From the IMG/VR virus record IMGVR_UViG_3300038548_000834, positions 1 through 20,658 of that record: a DNA stretch of 20,658 nucleotides; one strand, given 5' to 3'. Shown here piece after piece: positions 8,528-16,108 of this stretch; position 1 is the stretch's first letter, and every line of letters starts with the position of its first letter. Under the pieces are notes generated by a model, which saw only the letters and a list, made by a program, of their open reading frames with translations, was not told the origin of the DNA and searched no databases. Both the position numbers and the translations under genes were made by a program. This DNA is from a virus.

Positions 8528-8642
8528 ATATACACTATGGTCAATATAATCCACGCTGCCATCCCCGATAAAAAACAAACAAAATGTGTCATATCATACA
8601 TATTGGTGTACCGAATACTTATATCTAAATTATTAATAACTT

Positions 8643-10280
8643 CTAAAATCTTGGTGGCAATCCCATTCCAGGTGCACCCGGTGAAAATGTATTCTTTTCA
8701 TCATTTGATTCTTCGGCTATAACACATTCTGTTGTTAAAAGTAGGCCAGCAATAGAAGCAGCATTTTGCAACGCAATTGTAACCACTTTTACTGGATCTT
8801 TTATCCCATCTTCTAACATATTTACGAATTCTCCGGTAGAAGCATTAAAGCCAGTAACATCATCGTCAAAACCTTCGATTGCATTAATAATAACTGAACC
8901 TTCAAATCCTGCATTTTCAACAATCAATCTCAATGGTTCTTCTAGAGCTTTCAATACAATTTGGTAACCAAGCCCCTCATCTCCGGAAGGTTTATCTTTT
9001 GCTATATAATCAGCTGCCTTTAGCAAAGAAAGTCCTCCTCCTGGAACTACACCGCATTCTACTGCTGCTCTAGTTGCATGAAGAGCATCTTCTGCCCGAT
9101 CTTTTTTTTCTTTCATTTCTGTTTCAGAAACTGCTCCAATTTTTATTACAGCAACACCACCAGAAAGTTTTGCAATTCTTTCTTTTAGTTTTTCTTTATC
9201 GTAATCGGATTCAGAAAATTCAACTTGGGCTTTTAAAGTATTTATTCTTAATTCTATATCTTCACCTCTACCCATTCCATCAACAATAACGGTAGAATCT
9301 GATTTTACAACTACCTTTTTTGCAGAACCAAAATCATCTTCTACAACAGACTCTAAAGTTCTTCCGATATCTTCAGATATAAGTTTACCGCCAGTTAAAA
9401 TAGCGATATCAGATAAGATTCTTTTTTGTCTATCACCAAATCCAGGAGCTTTAATAGCCATCACATTTAAAGATCCCCTCATTTTATTTACAACAAGGGT
9501 AGTTAATGCGTCACCACAAATATCTTCTGCAATAATCAATAATGGTTTGCCAGATCTAGCAGATTTTTCTAATATCGGAAGCAATGGTTTAATCGTAGAT
9601 ATTCGTTTGTCATATAAAAGAATATTCGGATCAGATAATTCTGATTTGCGTGAAGTTTTTTCATTAAATAAATATGGAGAAACTGAACCGTTTTCAAAGT
9701 TCATGCCTTTAACCACATCAGTAGAACTTTCAACCCCTTGTGCTTCTTCGACAGTAACAACTCCATCTTTACCGACAGTATATACAGCTTTTGCAATCTG
9801 TGCCCCGATAATTCTATCTCCATTTGCAGAAATAGTTGCTATTTGGATCATATCTTCTATACCAGAAACAGAAATCGCTCTCTCATTAATATAATCAATA
9901 GCATTTTTAACAGCCATATCAATTCCGCGCTTAAGTTCCATTGGATTTGCACCAGAAACTACATATTTATTCCCCTCGTAGAAAATTGATTTTGCTAAAA
10001 CGGTAGCAGTAGTTGTCCCATCCCCCGAAACATTTGCTGTTTTGTGAGCAACTTCGTTTATCATTTGAGCACCAATTTCTTCAAAAGGATCATTTAAATG
10101 AATCGCCTTAGAAACAGTCGCACCATCTTTTGTTATTACTGCTGATTCAAACTGTTTACCCAATACAACATTTCTTCCACACGGACCCAATGTAACCTGA
10201 ACAGCACTTGCCAATTTTTCAACCCCTACACCGATTCTTTGACGAGCATCAAATCCGAATAGTATCTCTTTCCCAGCCAT
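8643..10280 (-). CDS. groEL: Phage-encoded chaperonin GroEL, 545 aa
   Basis: Full-length type I chaperonin, collinear with bacterial GroEL (548 aa in E. coli). Nucleotide-site motifs are intact: TLGP at 30-33, Asp52 in ITKDG, GDGTTT at 86-91, Asp398 in RAEDALHATRAAVE, GGG near 414-416, and Asp495. Apical substrate-binding positions are mostly kept (Tyr203, Leu234, Leu237, Leu259, Val263, Val264) but Tyr199 is Ser and Phe204 is Leu. Lys34 next to the phosphate loop is Cys. The tail ends GAPGMGLPPRF and lacks the GGM repeats. Two ATGs compete; the second, at 10280, has AGGAG six bases upstream and gives MAGKEILFG, so it is chosen. It follows groES by 44 bases and lies among head genes, suggesting it folds capsid or other virion proteins in the host cytoplasm. 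Confidence 0.97.
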   Translation of the reverse strand: MAGKEILFGFDARQRIGVGVEKLASAVQVTLGPCGRNVVLGKQFESAVITKDGATVSKAIHLNDPFEEIGAQMINEVAHKTANVSGDGTTTATVLAKSIFYEGNKYVVSGANPMELKRGIDMAVKNAIDYINERAISVSGIEDMIQIATISANGDRIIGAQIAKAVYTVGKDGVVTVEEAQGVESSTDVVKGMNFENGSVSPYLFNEKTSRKSELSDPNILLYDKRISTIKPLLPILEKSARSGKPLLIIAEDICGDALTTLVVNKMRGSLNVMAIKAPGFGDRQKRILSDIAILTGGKLISEDIGRTLESVVEDDFGSAKKVVVKSDSTVIVDGMGRGEDIELRINTLKAQVEFSESDYDKEKLKERIAKLSGGVAVIKIGAVSETEMKEKKDRAEDALHATRAAVECGVVPGGGLSLLKAADYIAKDKPSGDEGLGYQIVLKALEEPLRLIVENAGFEGSVIINAIEGFDDDVTGFNASTGEFVNMLEDGIKDPVKVVTIALQNAASIAGLLLTTECVIAEESNDEKNTFSPGAPGMGLPPRF

Positions 10281-10286
10281 GAACAT

Positions 10287-10291
10287 CTCCT
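10287..10291 (-). promoter_or_regulatory. Shine-Dalgarno site fixing the groEL start
   Basis: AGGAG on the minus strand overlaps an upstream ATG and stands six bases before the ATG at 10280, which matches the usual MAxKE beginning of GroEL. Confidence 0.65.
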
Positions 10292-10324
10292 AAAATGAAA
10301 TTTATTTATTTATTCAATTATAAA

Positions 10325-10621
10325 TTACTTATTGTAAACTGTACGACCCAATACTTCGGCTTCCCCTACAACAACCCTAGTATCATCAATACTAATTCCA
10401 GCGTAATCTGCACAAACAACAAAGTCTCCAGACTTTATCAACAATGGAACAATCTTGCCGTCAGTCATCAATCGACCACATCCAACTGCTAAAACTTTAA
10501 ATATTCTTGATTTGCCTTCTTCACTACCAGTAAGAACAATGCCTGAAGCAGTTTCTTTGTTTTTTAGCGGCAATTTCTCCACTAAAATTTTATCATATAA
10601 AGGAATAATATTATTTTCCAT
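10325..10621 (-). CDS. groES: Phage-encoded co-chaperonin GroES, 98 aa
   Basis: Complete GroES of normal length (97 aa in E. coli). It starts IIPLYDKILVEKL, has the mobile loop at about residues 18-34 with the conserved hydrophobic tripeptide Ile-Val-Leu (28-30) that contacts GroEL, then KVLAVGCGR, a roof region, and the GDFVV strand. The order groES-groEL is the bacterial one, with 44 bases between. GGGAAAG precedes the ATG. As lid of the chaperonin cavity it would work with the adjacent GroEL; unlike T4 gp31, which borrows host GroEL, this phage supplies both partners. Confidence 0.96.
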   Translation of the reverse strand: MENNIIPLYDKILVEKLPLKNKETASGIVLTGSEEGKSRIFKVLAVGCGRLMTDGKIVPLLIKSGDFVVCADYAGISIDDTRVVVGEAEVLGRTVYNK

Positions 10622-10662
10622 GTCTTTCCCAAGCTCTTTAAACGCAACAAAATTATAATAAT

Positions 10663-10691
10663 AATATATTTAATTTACCTTAATAATGCAA
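10663..10691 (-). promoter_or_regulatory. Candidate groES promoter embedded in the inverted repeat
   Basis: The minus strand reads TTGCAT, 17 bases, TATATT, about 42 bases before the groES ATG. The -10 matches 5 of 6 consensus bases, the -35 only 3 of 6. The -35 lies inside one arm of the 15-bp inverted repeat, so a protein or RNA structure on that repeat could control it. Confidence 0.35.
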
Positions 10692-10761
10692 CTACGGCCT
10701 GAATCGCTCGGAAAGAAGGGGTGAAAAGGGGATGTAAAACAAGCAATAGTTGCATTATTAA
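10680..10761 (-). repeat. 15-bp perfect inverted repeat upstream of groES
   Basis: Arms 10680-10694 (TTAATAATGCAACTA) and 10747-10761 are exact reverse complements, separated by 52 bases containing a G-rich stretch with two GGGG runs. It lies in the noncoding space between the 49-aa gene and groES. It resembles the position, not the sequence, of the CIRCE operator of bacterial groE operons. It may act as an operator or as a folded RNA leader. Confidence 0.65.
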
Positions 10762-10762
10762 A

Positions 10763-10807
10763 ATATCACAGTGGATTCTATCTTGAGAACAAAACCCACT
10801 ATGATAT
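10763..10807 (-). terminator. Probable terminator after the portal-side transcript
   Basis: On the minus strand a 12-bp stem (arms 10796-10807 and 10763-10774, with one U-G pair) and a 21-base loop is followed by ATTTT. The pair is mismatched on the plus strand, so the minus transcript is the one that folds. It would separate portal-side transcription from groESL. The T-run is short, so confidence is moderate. Confidence 0.45.
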
Positions 10808-10837
10808 ATACTTAAATAACTTAACAATAAATATCCA

Positions 10838-10859
10838 AATAAATATATATATATTTATT
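10838..10859. repeat. 22-bp perfect A/T palindrome
   Basis: AATAAATATAT followed by its reverse complement, overlapping the stop codon of the 49-aa gene. It consists only of A and T, so it may be a weak RNA hairpin or simply low-complexity sequence. Confidence 0.5.
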
Positions 10860-11007
10860 AATAACCGAAACGTTTATCAAGATCTAATTCTCGTTCGTCT
10901 TTCAACGATCGTCTTATTTTCTTATGCTTACGCATACTTACAGGAACTCCAATAATTTTATCAACTATTTTTTGAGCCTTTGACGATGTTCTTGGCATTC
11001 CAGGCAT
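10858..11007 (-). CDS. Small basic protein, 49 aa, unknown function
   Basis: An open frame from ATG at 11007 to TAA at 10858 encodes MPGMPRTSSKAQKIVDKIIG, then a basic segment MRKHKKIRRSLKDEREL, and ends DKRFGY. The ATG follows the stop of the 127-aa gene with a single base between, which suggests translational coupling; no strong ribosome site is visible. Base composition is like that of its neighbours, and no gene is on the other strand. The basic centre would suit nucleic acid or portal/scaffold contact, but no family is recognised. Confidence 0.55.
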   Translation of the reverse strand: MPGMPRTSSKAQKIVDKIIGVPVSMRKHKKIRRSLKDERELDLDKRFGY

Positions 11008-11008
11008 A

Positions 11009-11392
11009 TTAGTATTTTTCTGGGTATTCGCTTCGCTTCATTCCGCGAGCATCTTCTTTCATTTGTCTGTCAACACCACTAACAGTGTCATCTAATCCGA
11101 CTTCATAACCATAATTATTGCCTTTATAATAATCTTTCATAATTACATTTTGTGGCAAATTAGCAGTGGCATTACGATCTTCACGGATCATTCCTGAGTC
11201 TTCTAACTCCATTCTTTTGCGAGCATCATAACCCACATAAAATTCTCGCTTTTTATCTTCATATTTATTTTTATATTCTTTTTCCATAGACCCACGCATT
11301 TTGCGCTCCATCCCTTTTTCTTCTTTGCGTTCCATTCCCATCTTTTCATCCATACGATCTTTGGAAGATTGGTAATATCTTTCTTTTGGCAT
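11009..11392 (-). CDS. Highly charged conserved hypothetical protein, 127 aa
   Basis: The N-terminal half (about 1-50) is a low-complexity Lys/Glu/Met/Arg helix with repeated EKGMERK-like pieces. The second half has recognisable blocks ANLPQNVIMKDY, YGYEVGLDDTVSGVD and a basic tail ending YPEKY. I recall the second block from small proteins between portal and capsid genes in uncultured phages, with no known function. AAGGA stands seven bases before the ATG. Position directly after the portal gene suggests a head-assembly accessory or internal head protein. Confidence 0.6.
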   Translation of the reverse strand: MPKERYYQSSKDRMDEKMGMERKEEKGMERKMRGSMEKEYKNKYEDKKREFYVGYDARKRMELEDSGMIREDRNATANLPQNVIMKDYYKGNNYGYEVGLDDTVSGVDRQMKEDARGMKRSEYPEKY

Positions 11393-11444
11393 TGTTATTC
11401 CTTAATGTAGAAAATGTTTGCTTTAACAAACAAGGTTAATAAAA

Positions 11445-13520
11445 CTATATCCCTCTAACTACTTCCACCTGTCCCGATTCTTTCCCCAAATGCTCCCTTT
11501 TAATATGTACTTCTTCTGCAGGCATCTGTTCAATTTCGCTAGCTTCCTCTTGTTTTTTCAATACATTTGCAAGCGCTAATAATTTTTCTATTTGGCTAAT
11601 ATCCATTTCCTGTAATTCTTTTAACATTTTAACATGTTCAAGTCCAGCTGATTCTCGATCTCTATAAGCTTGTGCGCTTCTTTCTTCAGCCAATGCATGA
11701 TTCTCTCTTATCCTTGATATTCTTTCAAGGCCCAGCCCTTCATTTGCAACAGCTTGTGCATTTGCCACCTTAACAGTTGCTTTTAATCTCTCAAGTTCTA
11801 ATTGTTCTTGTTTGGCTGCTAGTTCCGCTTTAGCTTTTTGGTCCGCTTCAATAGTAGAAATAAGTTCAGTTTTATTTTGTAATGTAGCTGCCTTCAACAA
11901 TTCAATATCCGGAATAGGAACCCCGACTTCTTTTAACTGCAATAACTGAACAAAATTTGTTTGCTTTTGAGTTACAGTGTTGAAACCCTGAACAATATCT
12001 GCATCATAAACACCAAAATTTTTATTATAAAATTGTTTTTTAGGCTCTTCTTCAATGATTTTCTTTATTTTTCCAGGTGTAAAGTTATTTTGTATTACAC
12101 TTAACATTAATCTTCCCAATATCTTTTGGGAATAATCTAACTGGTCAAATAATATCTGAAGAGTTGTTAATCCGGCACCCTGTCTTAACATGGATAGAAT
12201 CCCAGCTTTATCATCTTGTGCAGAACCCAATAACTCTTCATTAACTCCTGAAATTTCTTGAATCTCTCTCGCAAGGATATTTGACAACTCGATCATAGAC
12301 GGTGGAACTTGAGCCGGCTGAATCTTTTCTACATCAGACATCAATGCTTCTTCTTTAAGCGCTAGACCACGACCACTCCCAGACAAAAATACATCTTTGG
12401 GGTTAACAAGAGCATTTTCTTTATATTTCCATCCAGAATTAATTTGGCTCTCTAATACATCAAGTTCAATCTGTTTTCTTCGATTGTATAAATATTGTGC
12501 ATCCCTAAGCCCACGAACAACTCCCTGCACCCTTAAAGGGTAATATGGTATTTGTGGATTATAATATCCCAAAACAGGAACAAATGGATACGTATCAACT
12601 CCAATAGGATTTGGTCCATGATACATAACTTTGCCTTCGATCACAATTGCCAATTTCACAGTTGGAACTTCTTGATCCAGAGTAGTAATTGAAGGATAGA
12701 AACTTAAAAACTCTTTTAAATCTTTGTTGCTTTTTCCTTGCCATTCTTGAGACTCACCAGTAACAGTATCAACTAATACAGTTTGAGTACGATAATCTTT
12801 ATAATAAAACTCATCATAAGTTAATAAGTTTTTCATTCCATAGTTATAATTTTCTGGTAAAAAGTTAAATTTACCATCTCTATTGTTAACTCCCCTTAAA
12901 CTTGCAATCTCATCTGCTTTATTTGGCAAAAGAGAAATACATTCCCGGCTCGTCAAAAATGTTCTTTTCCAAATAGAATTACAATCTGAGAGGTCAGGCT
13001 CTCTAAAATATGGATCTACTAAAAAACTATTATAACTACAGTTGTCTACCTTAATATTTCCAGAAATAGGATCGGAACGATAATCAACCCAAACCTGCAT
13101 TAAATTCATTCCAGTAACAAGAGCTCCATGAAACGATTTAGAAAGAGTATCTAAAACCCCCTCTCTATTGTTCGCCCACATTAATACTTTGCTAAACTGA
13201 TCTGCTGTTTCTTGGTCCCCATTTTCTATTGGAATAACTATGCTAGAATGACGATTTCTACGCTGGTGCCCACTAATCATATTAATGATGCGACGAATTC
13301 TATTGAAACTGAACTGTTTCCTTCCGCCGGCTGGCAATGAACCATATACTTCATTCCACAATGTTTGATCTCCCGCTTCAAAGCGAGTATCAATATCAGC
13401 TTCCCCCCAAAAAGATTGATTAAGAGAAATGCTTTCTGAATAAAAATTTTCCATCCTGGCTTTTATAGATTTATCTTTTTCATCATAATATTCAGGACCA
13501 AAGGTAGGGAAGAGAGCCAT
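11445..13520 (-). CDS. Portal protein, P22-like, 691 aa
   Basis: Portal proteins form the dodecameric ring through which DNA enters the head. Length, the early RRIINMISGHQRRNR segment (about 75-89), the VDPYFREPDLSDC region (about 168), and the RGLRDAQYLYNRRK and EISGVNEELLGSAQDDKAG blocks (about 340-450) fit the P22-type portal family. The C-terminal 150 residues form a long Ala/Glu/Lys-rich coiled coil (about 545-665), as expected for the helical barrel that projects into the head. AGGAG precedes the ATG by seven bases. The gene opens the left minus-strand cluster and is separated from large terminase by two plus-strand genes. Confidence 0.88.
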   Translation of the reverse strand: MALFPTFGPEYYDEKDKSIKARMENFYSESISLNQSFWGEADIDTRFEAGDQTLWNEVYGSLPAGGRKQFSFNRIRRIINMISGHQRRNRHSSIVIPIENGDQETADQFSKVLMWANNREGVLDTLSKSFHGALVTGMNLMQVWVDYRSDPISGNIKVDNCSYNSFLVDPYFREPDLSDCNSIWKRTFLTSRECISLLPNKADEIASLRGVNNRDGKFNFLPENYNYGMKNLLTYDEFYYKDYRTQTVLVDTVTGESQEWQGKSNKDLKEFLSFYPSITTLDQEVPTVKLAIVIEGKVMYHGPNPIGVDTYPFVPVLGYYNPQIPYYPLRVQGVVRGLRDAQYLYNRRKQIELDVLESQINSGWKYKENALVNPKDVFLSGSGRGLALKEEALMSDVEKIQPAQVPPSMIELSNILAREIQEISGVNEELLGSAQDDKAGILSMLRQGAGLTTLQILFDQLDYSQKILGRLMLSVIQNNFTPGKIKKIIEEEPKKQFYNKNFGVYDADIVQGFNTVTQKQTNFVQLLQLKEVGVPIPDIELLKAATLQNKTELISTIEADQKAKAELAAKQEQLELERLKATVKVANAQAVANEGLGLERISRIRENHALAEERSAQAYRDRESAGLEHVKMLKELQEMDISQIEKLLALANVLKKQEEASEIEQMPAEEVHIKREHLGKESGQVEVVRGI

Positions 13521-13645
13521 TTAAACTCCTGTTATATATAGTATTATAATCGACTTTCTCAATAGTCTATTAGTTAGCCAGGTTATAAGCAAATTATAGT
13601 ACAATATATAAAGCATTTTCCCCAAAACTTTTGTACCCAAACAGA

Positions 13646-13674
13646 TTGCAAGCATTGCAAAGGCTTTGTATGCT
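13646..13674 (+). promoter_or_regulatory. Promoter and possible operator of the small helix-turn-helix gene
   Basis: TTGCAA (13646-13651), 17 bases, TATGCT (13669-13674), about 30 bases before the ATG at 13705. TTGCAA, itself palindromic, is repeated at 13655-13660, so TTGCAAGCATTGCAA could be an operator over the -35. The rest of the divergent gap (13521-13645) holds no recognised element apart from the portal ribosome site. Confidence 0.45.
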
Positions 13675-13704
13675 ATAAGGTATATTATTAACAGGAACAT
13701 AATT

Positions 13705-13893
13705 ATGAAGAAACTAAACGACTATTTGATGATTAAAGAAGCTGCTAAGTATATTGGTGTAGACAAAAATACACTCAGGAACTGGGAAAGAGAAAAAAAA
13801 ATTACAGTATATAGAAACCCAATCAACAAATATCGCTTATACAAAAAAGAAGATTTGGAAAAATTGCTTAATGATGTGGAAGTATCACAATAG
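13705..13893 (+). CDS. Small MerR/excisionase-type helix-turn-helix protein, 62 aa
   Basis: The protein is essentially one DNA-binding domain: LMIKEAAKYIGVDKNTLRNW forms the helix-turn-helix and EREKKITVYRNPINKYRLYK the following wing, with a helix DLEKLLNDVE. This is the helix-turn-helix type shared by MerR-like regulators and small excisionases. The frame opens at 13666, but AGGA precedes the ATG at 13705 and the first 13 residues have no family counterpart. It has its own promoter, runs against the surrounding genes, and is followed by a small membrane protein gene. A regulator of its own unit is the simplest role; an excisionase is less likely because no integrase is in view. Confidence 0.75.
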   Translation: MKKLNDYLMIKEAAKYIGVDKNTLRNWEREKKITVYRNPINKYRLYKKEDLEKLLNDVEVSQ

Positions 13894-13906
13894 ATAAATT
13901 GAATCA

Positions 13907-13935
13907 TAGACATATAGGTCTATCTATGTTATACT
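13907..13935 (+). promoter_or_regulatory. Promoter of the 60-aa membrane protein gene
   Basis: TAGACA (13907-13912), 17 bases, TATACT (13930-13935): five of six consensus matches in each box. TAGAC-ATATAG-GTCTA (13907-13922) is an inverted repeat covering the -35, a likely regulator site. Confidence 0.55.
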
Positions 13936-13970
13936 ATTATTAGTAAAACAAATTAACAAGGGAAAACAAA

Positions 13971-14153
13971 ATGATAAATTCACTAACTGTACCTTTAACT
14001 GCCACATATTTTATTGCCATAGGTTTTTTAGTGGTTGCGTTTTCAGATCGAATTAAGTTTAAAAATGGGAGAAATGTATGGAAAAAATTTGCGAAAACTT
14101 TTAGTATAATAATAATGATTTACTTGCTCTTTCTATTGCCCGCACTTTTTTAA
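13971..14153 (+). CDS. Small two-helix membrane protein, 60 aa
   Basis: Two hydrophobic segments (about residues 8-25 and 44-60) flank a basic loop DRIKFKNGRNVWKKFAKT, which should face the cytoplasm. AAGGG stands about eight bases before the ATG, and a good promoter lies upstream. Together with the preceding helix-turn-helix gene it forms a plus-strand unit between terminase and portal, the arrangement of a moron (an extra gene expressed independently of the phage programme). A superinfection-exclusion or host-modifying membrane protein is plausible but not shown; small size alone does not identify it. Confidence 0.6.
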   Translation: MINSLTVPLTATYFIAIGFLVVAFSDRIKFKNGRNVWKKFAKTFSIIIMIYLLFLLPALF

Positions 14154-14184
14154 AAAGAAATATCAAAAATCAAACCACAAAGTA

Positions 14185-15534
14185 TTAAGTATTAAATATT
14201 TCGGGCTTGAACAATAGATTCCCACCATAAACAGCTTCATGATAACGTTTGTCTAGTTCCTCGGCTGTTAATCCATTTTTTATTTGGGTATGGCCAATAG
14301 CAAGATATCTCATAGCATCGGCACAATTACTAGCCCAATCATGTCTTGGTTTTATTTTATAAACACCTAACTTGCGATCATATTCTTGTCTATAATTTTC
14401 TAGGGCTTTTATTAGACTCTTACAATTAACTTGATCTATCCATAATTTAGAGAAAATGCTTCTAACCGCTTCTATCCCATCAATAACAGGAATGCTAGGA
14501 GCAATGATAAACTTTATTCCCAGGTTTCTTGCTTTTATCAATCTAGTCATTCCACTTCCGAATTCTTTTACTTTAATATCATGTGGAGCGATATGTTGCC
14601 CGTATATGTATGGTTTATTTTTAACAACATTAATATAGTGTTCAAGGCCTTCTTTATTTTTCTCATAATAATCAATAACCCTAACGATTTGTCCAATTGT
14701 CTGAAAAAATATAATAGAAGTAGAATCTCTTACTCCAAGATCCCAAGCTGTATGAACTTTATGTGAAGATTCCCAAGGAACACATCCTATTCTTCCGCTT
14801 ATCTTCATTTCATCTAAATACTTAGAGTAATACGCACCCTCCACACCCATTGTAAATGAAGTATAATATTCTTGCTGTATAAGATCTTCGCTCATTAATC
14901 CGTCTTCTCGCTCTTTTTCTATTTCCTCAAATGGAATATGTTTTGTATCGTCTAGGGTTAATTTAGAACAAAACCAAAATGAAGATTTTTCTGCTATTTT
15001 ATAAAGCTCCCACAAATGATTTTTACCACGTGGTGTCCCCACAAAAAGAGCCCATCCCTTATTAGCTGCTAAAATAGGCCTTATAAATTGGTATGTCCTA
15101 GGATCTTGCAATGCATATTCTGAAAAAACACAACCGCATGGATTAGATCCAACAATACTATCTATATTATCTGAACCAATAAGTTGTATAAATGAACCGT
15201 TAATAAGCAATATTTTCATTTGTTGGGAGTTTAATTTTTCTATTAATTCTCTAGGGATAAAATCAATAAATCTTTCACCTTCAATGGTCATTGAATCCCA
15301 AATTACTTTTCTAGCCTGAGAATATGTTGGGAATATATAATAATATACACCCACTTTTCTTAATGCTTGACGAACCATAAGATTAAAAGCAGAAATATCT
15401 TTACCAGATCTTCTTGGCCAAATACAAACCATTCTTCTAAACTTTTTATTTTCAAAGGCATCAAAAAGAGGGAACTGGAAGATTCTTGGTTTAAATTTAT
15501 TGAGATGAATTATTTTTTTATTATTGTTGTCCAC
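14185..15534 (-). CDS. terL: Terminase large subunit (packaging ATPase/nuclease), 449 aa
   Basis: The DNA-packaging motor. Counting from the chosen start, the ATPase shows a Walker A motif PRRSGKD near residue 40, a Walker B-like CVFSEY near residue 136, and the coupling motif VGTPRGK near 170. The C-terminal nuclease has AWDLGVRDSTS (metal-binding Asp), APHDIK, and NCADAMRYL with the final Asp. The frame opens at a GTG at 15603, which would overlap the small terminase by 83 bases. The GTG at 15534 overlaps by 14 bases and starts just before KIIHLNKFKPRIFQFPLFDA, the usual beginning of this family, so I chose it despite a poor ribosome site. Reinitiation after the upstream stop is likely. Confidence 0.92.
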   Translation of the reverse strand: MDNNNKKIIHLNKFKPRIFQFPLFDAFENKKFRRMVCIWPRRSGKDISAFNLMVRQALRKVGVYYYIFPTYSQARKVIWDSMTIEGERFIDFIPRELIEKLNSQQMKILLINGSFIQLIGSDNIDSIVGSNPCGCVFSEYALQDPRTYQFIRPILAANKGWALFVGTPRGKNHLWELYKIAEKSSFWFCSKLTLDDTKHIPFEEIEKEREDGLMSEDLIQQEYYTSFTMGVEGAYYSKYLDEMKISGRIGCVPWESSHKVHTAWDLGVRDSTSIIFFQTIGQIVRVIDYYEKNKEGLEHYINVVKNKPYIYGQHIAPHDIKVKEFGSGMTRLIKARNLGIKFIIAPSIPVIDGIEAVRSIFSKLWIDQVNCKSLIKALENYRQEYDRKLGVYKIKPRHDWASNCADAMRYLAIGHTQIKNGLTAEELDKRYHEAVYGGNLLFKPEIFNT

Positions 15535-16108
15535 TATATGACTCGTGGGCTCGCTTTGCCGTTTTCCTGCGTATCTTGCCAGCAACTTCTTCTGGTGTTG
15601 CACTAAACTTCTCTATCACTACAATTTTCTCTTTTTCGCTCTCATTTTCACTAATCCTTAAAGAAGATCTCCATTTCTCCAGTTCTTTCCAGTCACTATC
15701 GTAATGAGGCATAGTGTGCTTTACAATGCCGGAATCTAGCTCCTTATGAAGTCCCCCGAGTTCTCTTCTTGTACCAATAACCTCAAGTGCAAATTTATGA
15801 GCTTCGGCTAAATTCTCACACTTATATGTCCAGCTATAAAATGTACGTGAATTAACATTAAATTGATGAAAAAATGAATTCAATTTGTAAGAATCTTTTC
15901 TTTTTACCCATTCAACCAAAGTCATAGCCATTCTCTCTAAAGTCTCATGCGTAAAGGGTATTTTCTTCATCGTAGATAACTCAAGATATTCCTGCCACAT
16001 ATGATCTTTAAATGCTTCTGAAGAACACATTTTGATTTTTTTTGTGTTTCCATGGTCAGTATTTGACCCATCTTTTAAAATATTTGTATTATGTATCACT
16101 TTTGCCAA
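15521..16108 (-). CDS. terS: Terminase small subunit-like protein, 195 aa
   Basis: Recognises packaging DNA and hands it to the large subunit. The segment from about residue 60 (RMAMTLVEWVKRKDSYKLNS, then FHQFNVNSRTFYSWTYKCEN) looks like the helix-turn-helix DNA-binding part, followed by helical AEAHKFALEVIGTRRELG and a C-terminal charged tail. Gene order resolvase, this gene, large terminase, and overlap with the latter support the call. The start is TTG at 16108, directly abutting the upstream TAA (TAATTG), with GAGG five bases before it; no better start exists nearby. Function is inferred from domain pattern and position. Confidence 0.72.
   Translation of the reverse strand: MAKVIHNTNILKDGSNTDHGNTKKIKMCSSEAFKDHMWQEYLELSTMKKIPFTHETLERMAMTLVEWVKRKDSYKLNSFFHQFNVNSRTFYSWTYKCENLAEAHKFALEVIGTRRELGGLHKELDSGIVKHTMPHYDSDWKELEKWRSSLRISENESEKEKIVVIEKFSATPEEVAGKIRRKTAKRAHESYSGQQ

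Noticed and set aside
8643-10621. Host chromosome contamination or chimera because of groESL
   Set aside because: Phage genes continue on both sides on the same strand with tight spacing, similar composition and no repeat or junction signal.
10680-10761. CIRCE operator of groE
   Set aside because: CIRCE is TTAGCACTC-N9-GAGTGCTAA; here both arm sequence and spacing (52 bases) differ.
13535-13562. TTGAGA-N16-TATATA as portal promoter on the minus strand
   Set aside because: Transcription would start about 8 bases before the ATG and exclude or cut the ribosome site, so it is unlikely to serve the portal gene.
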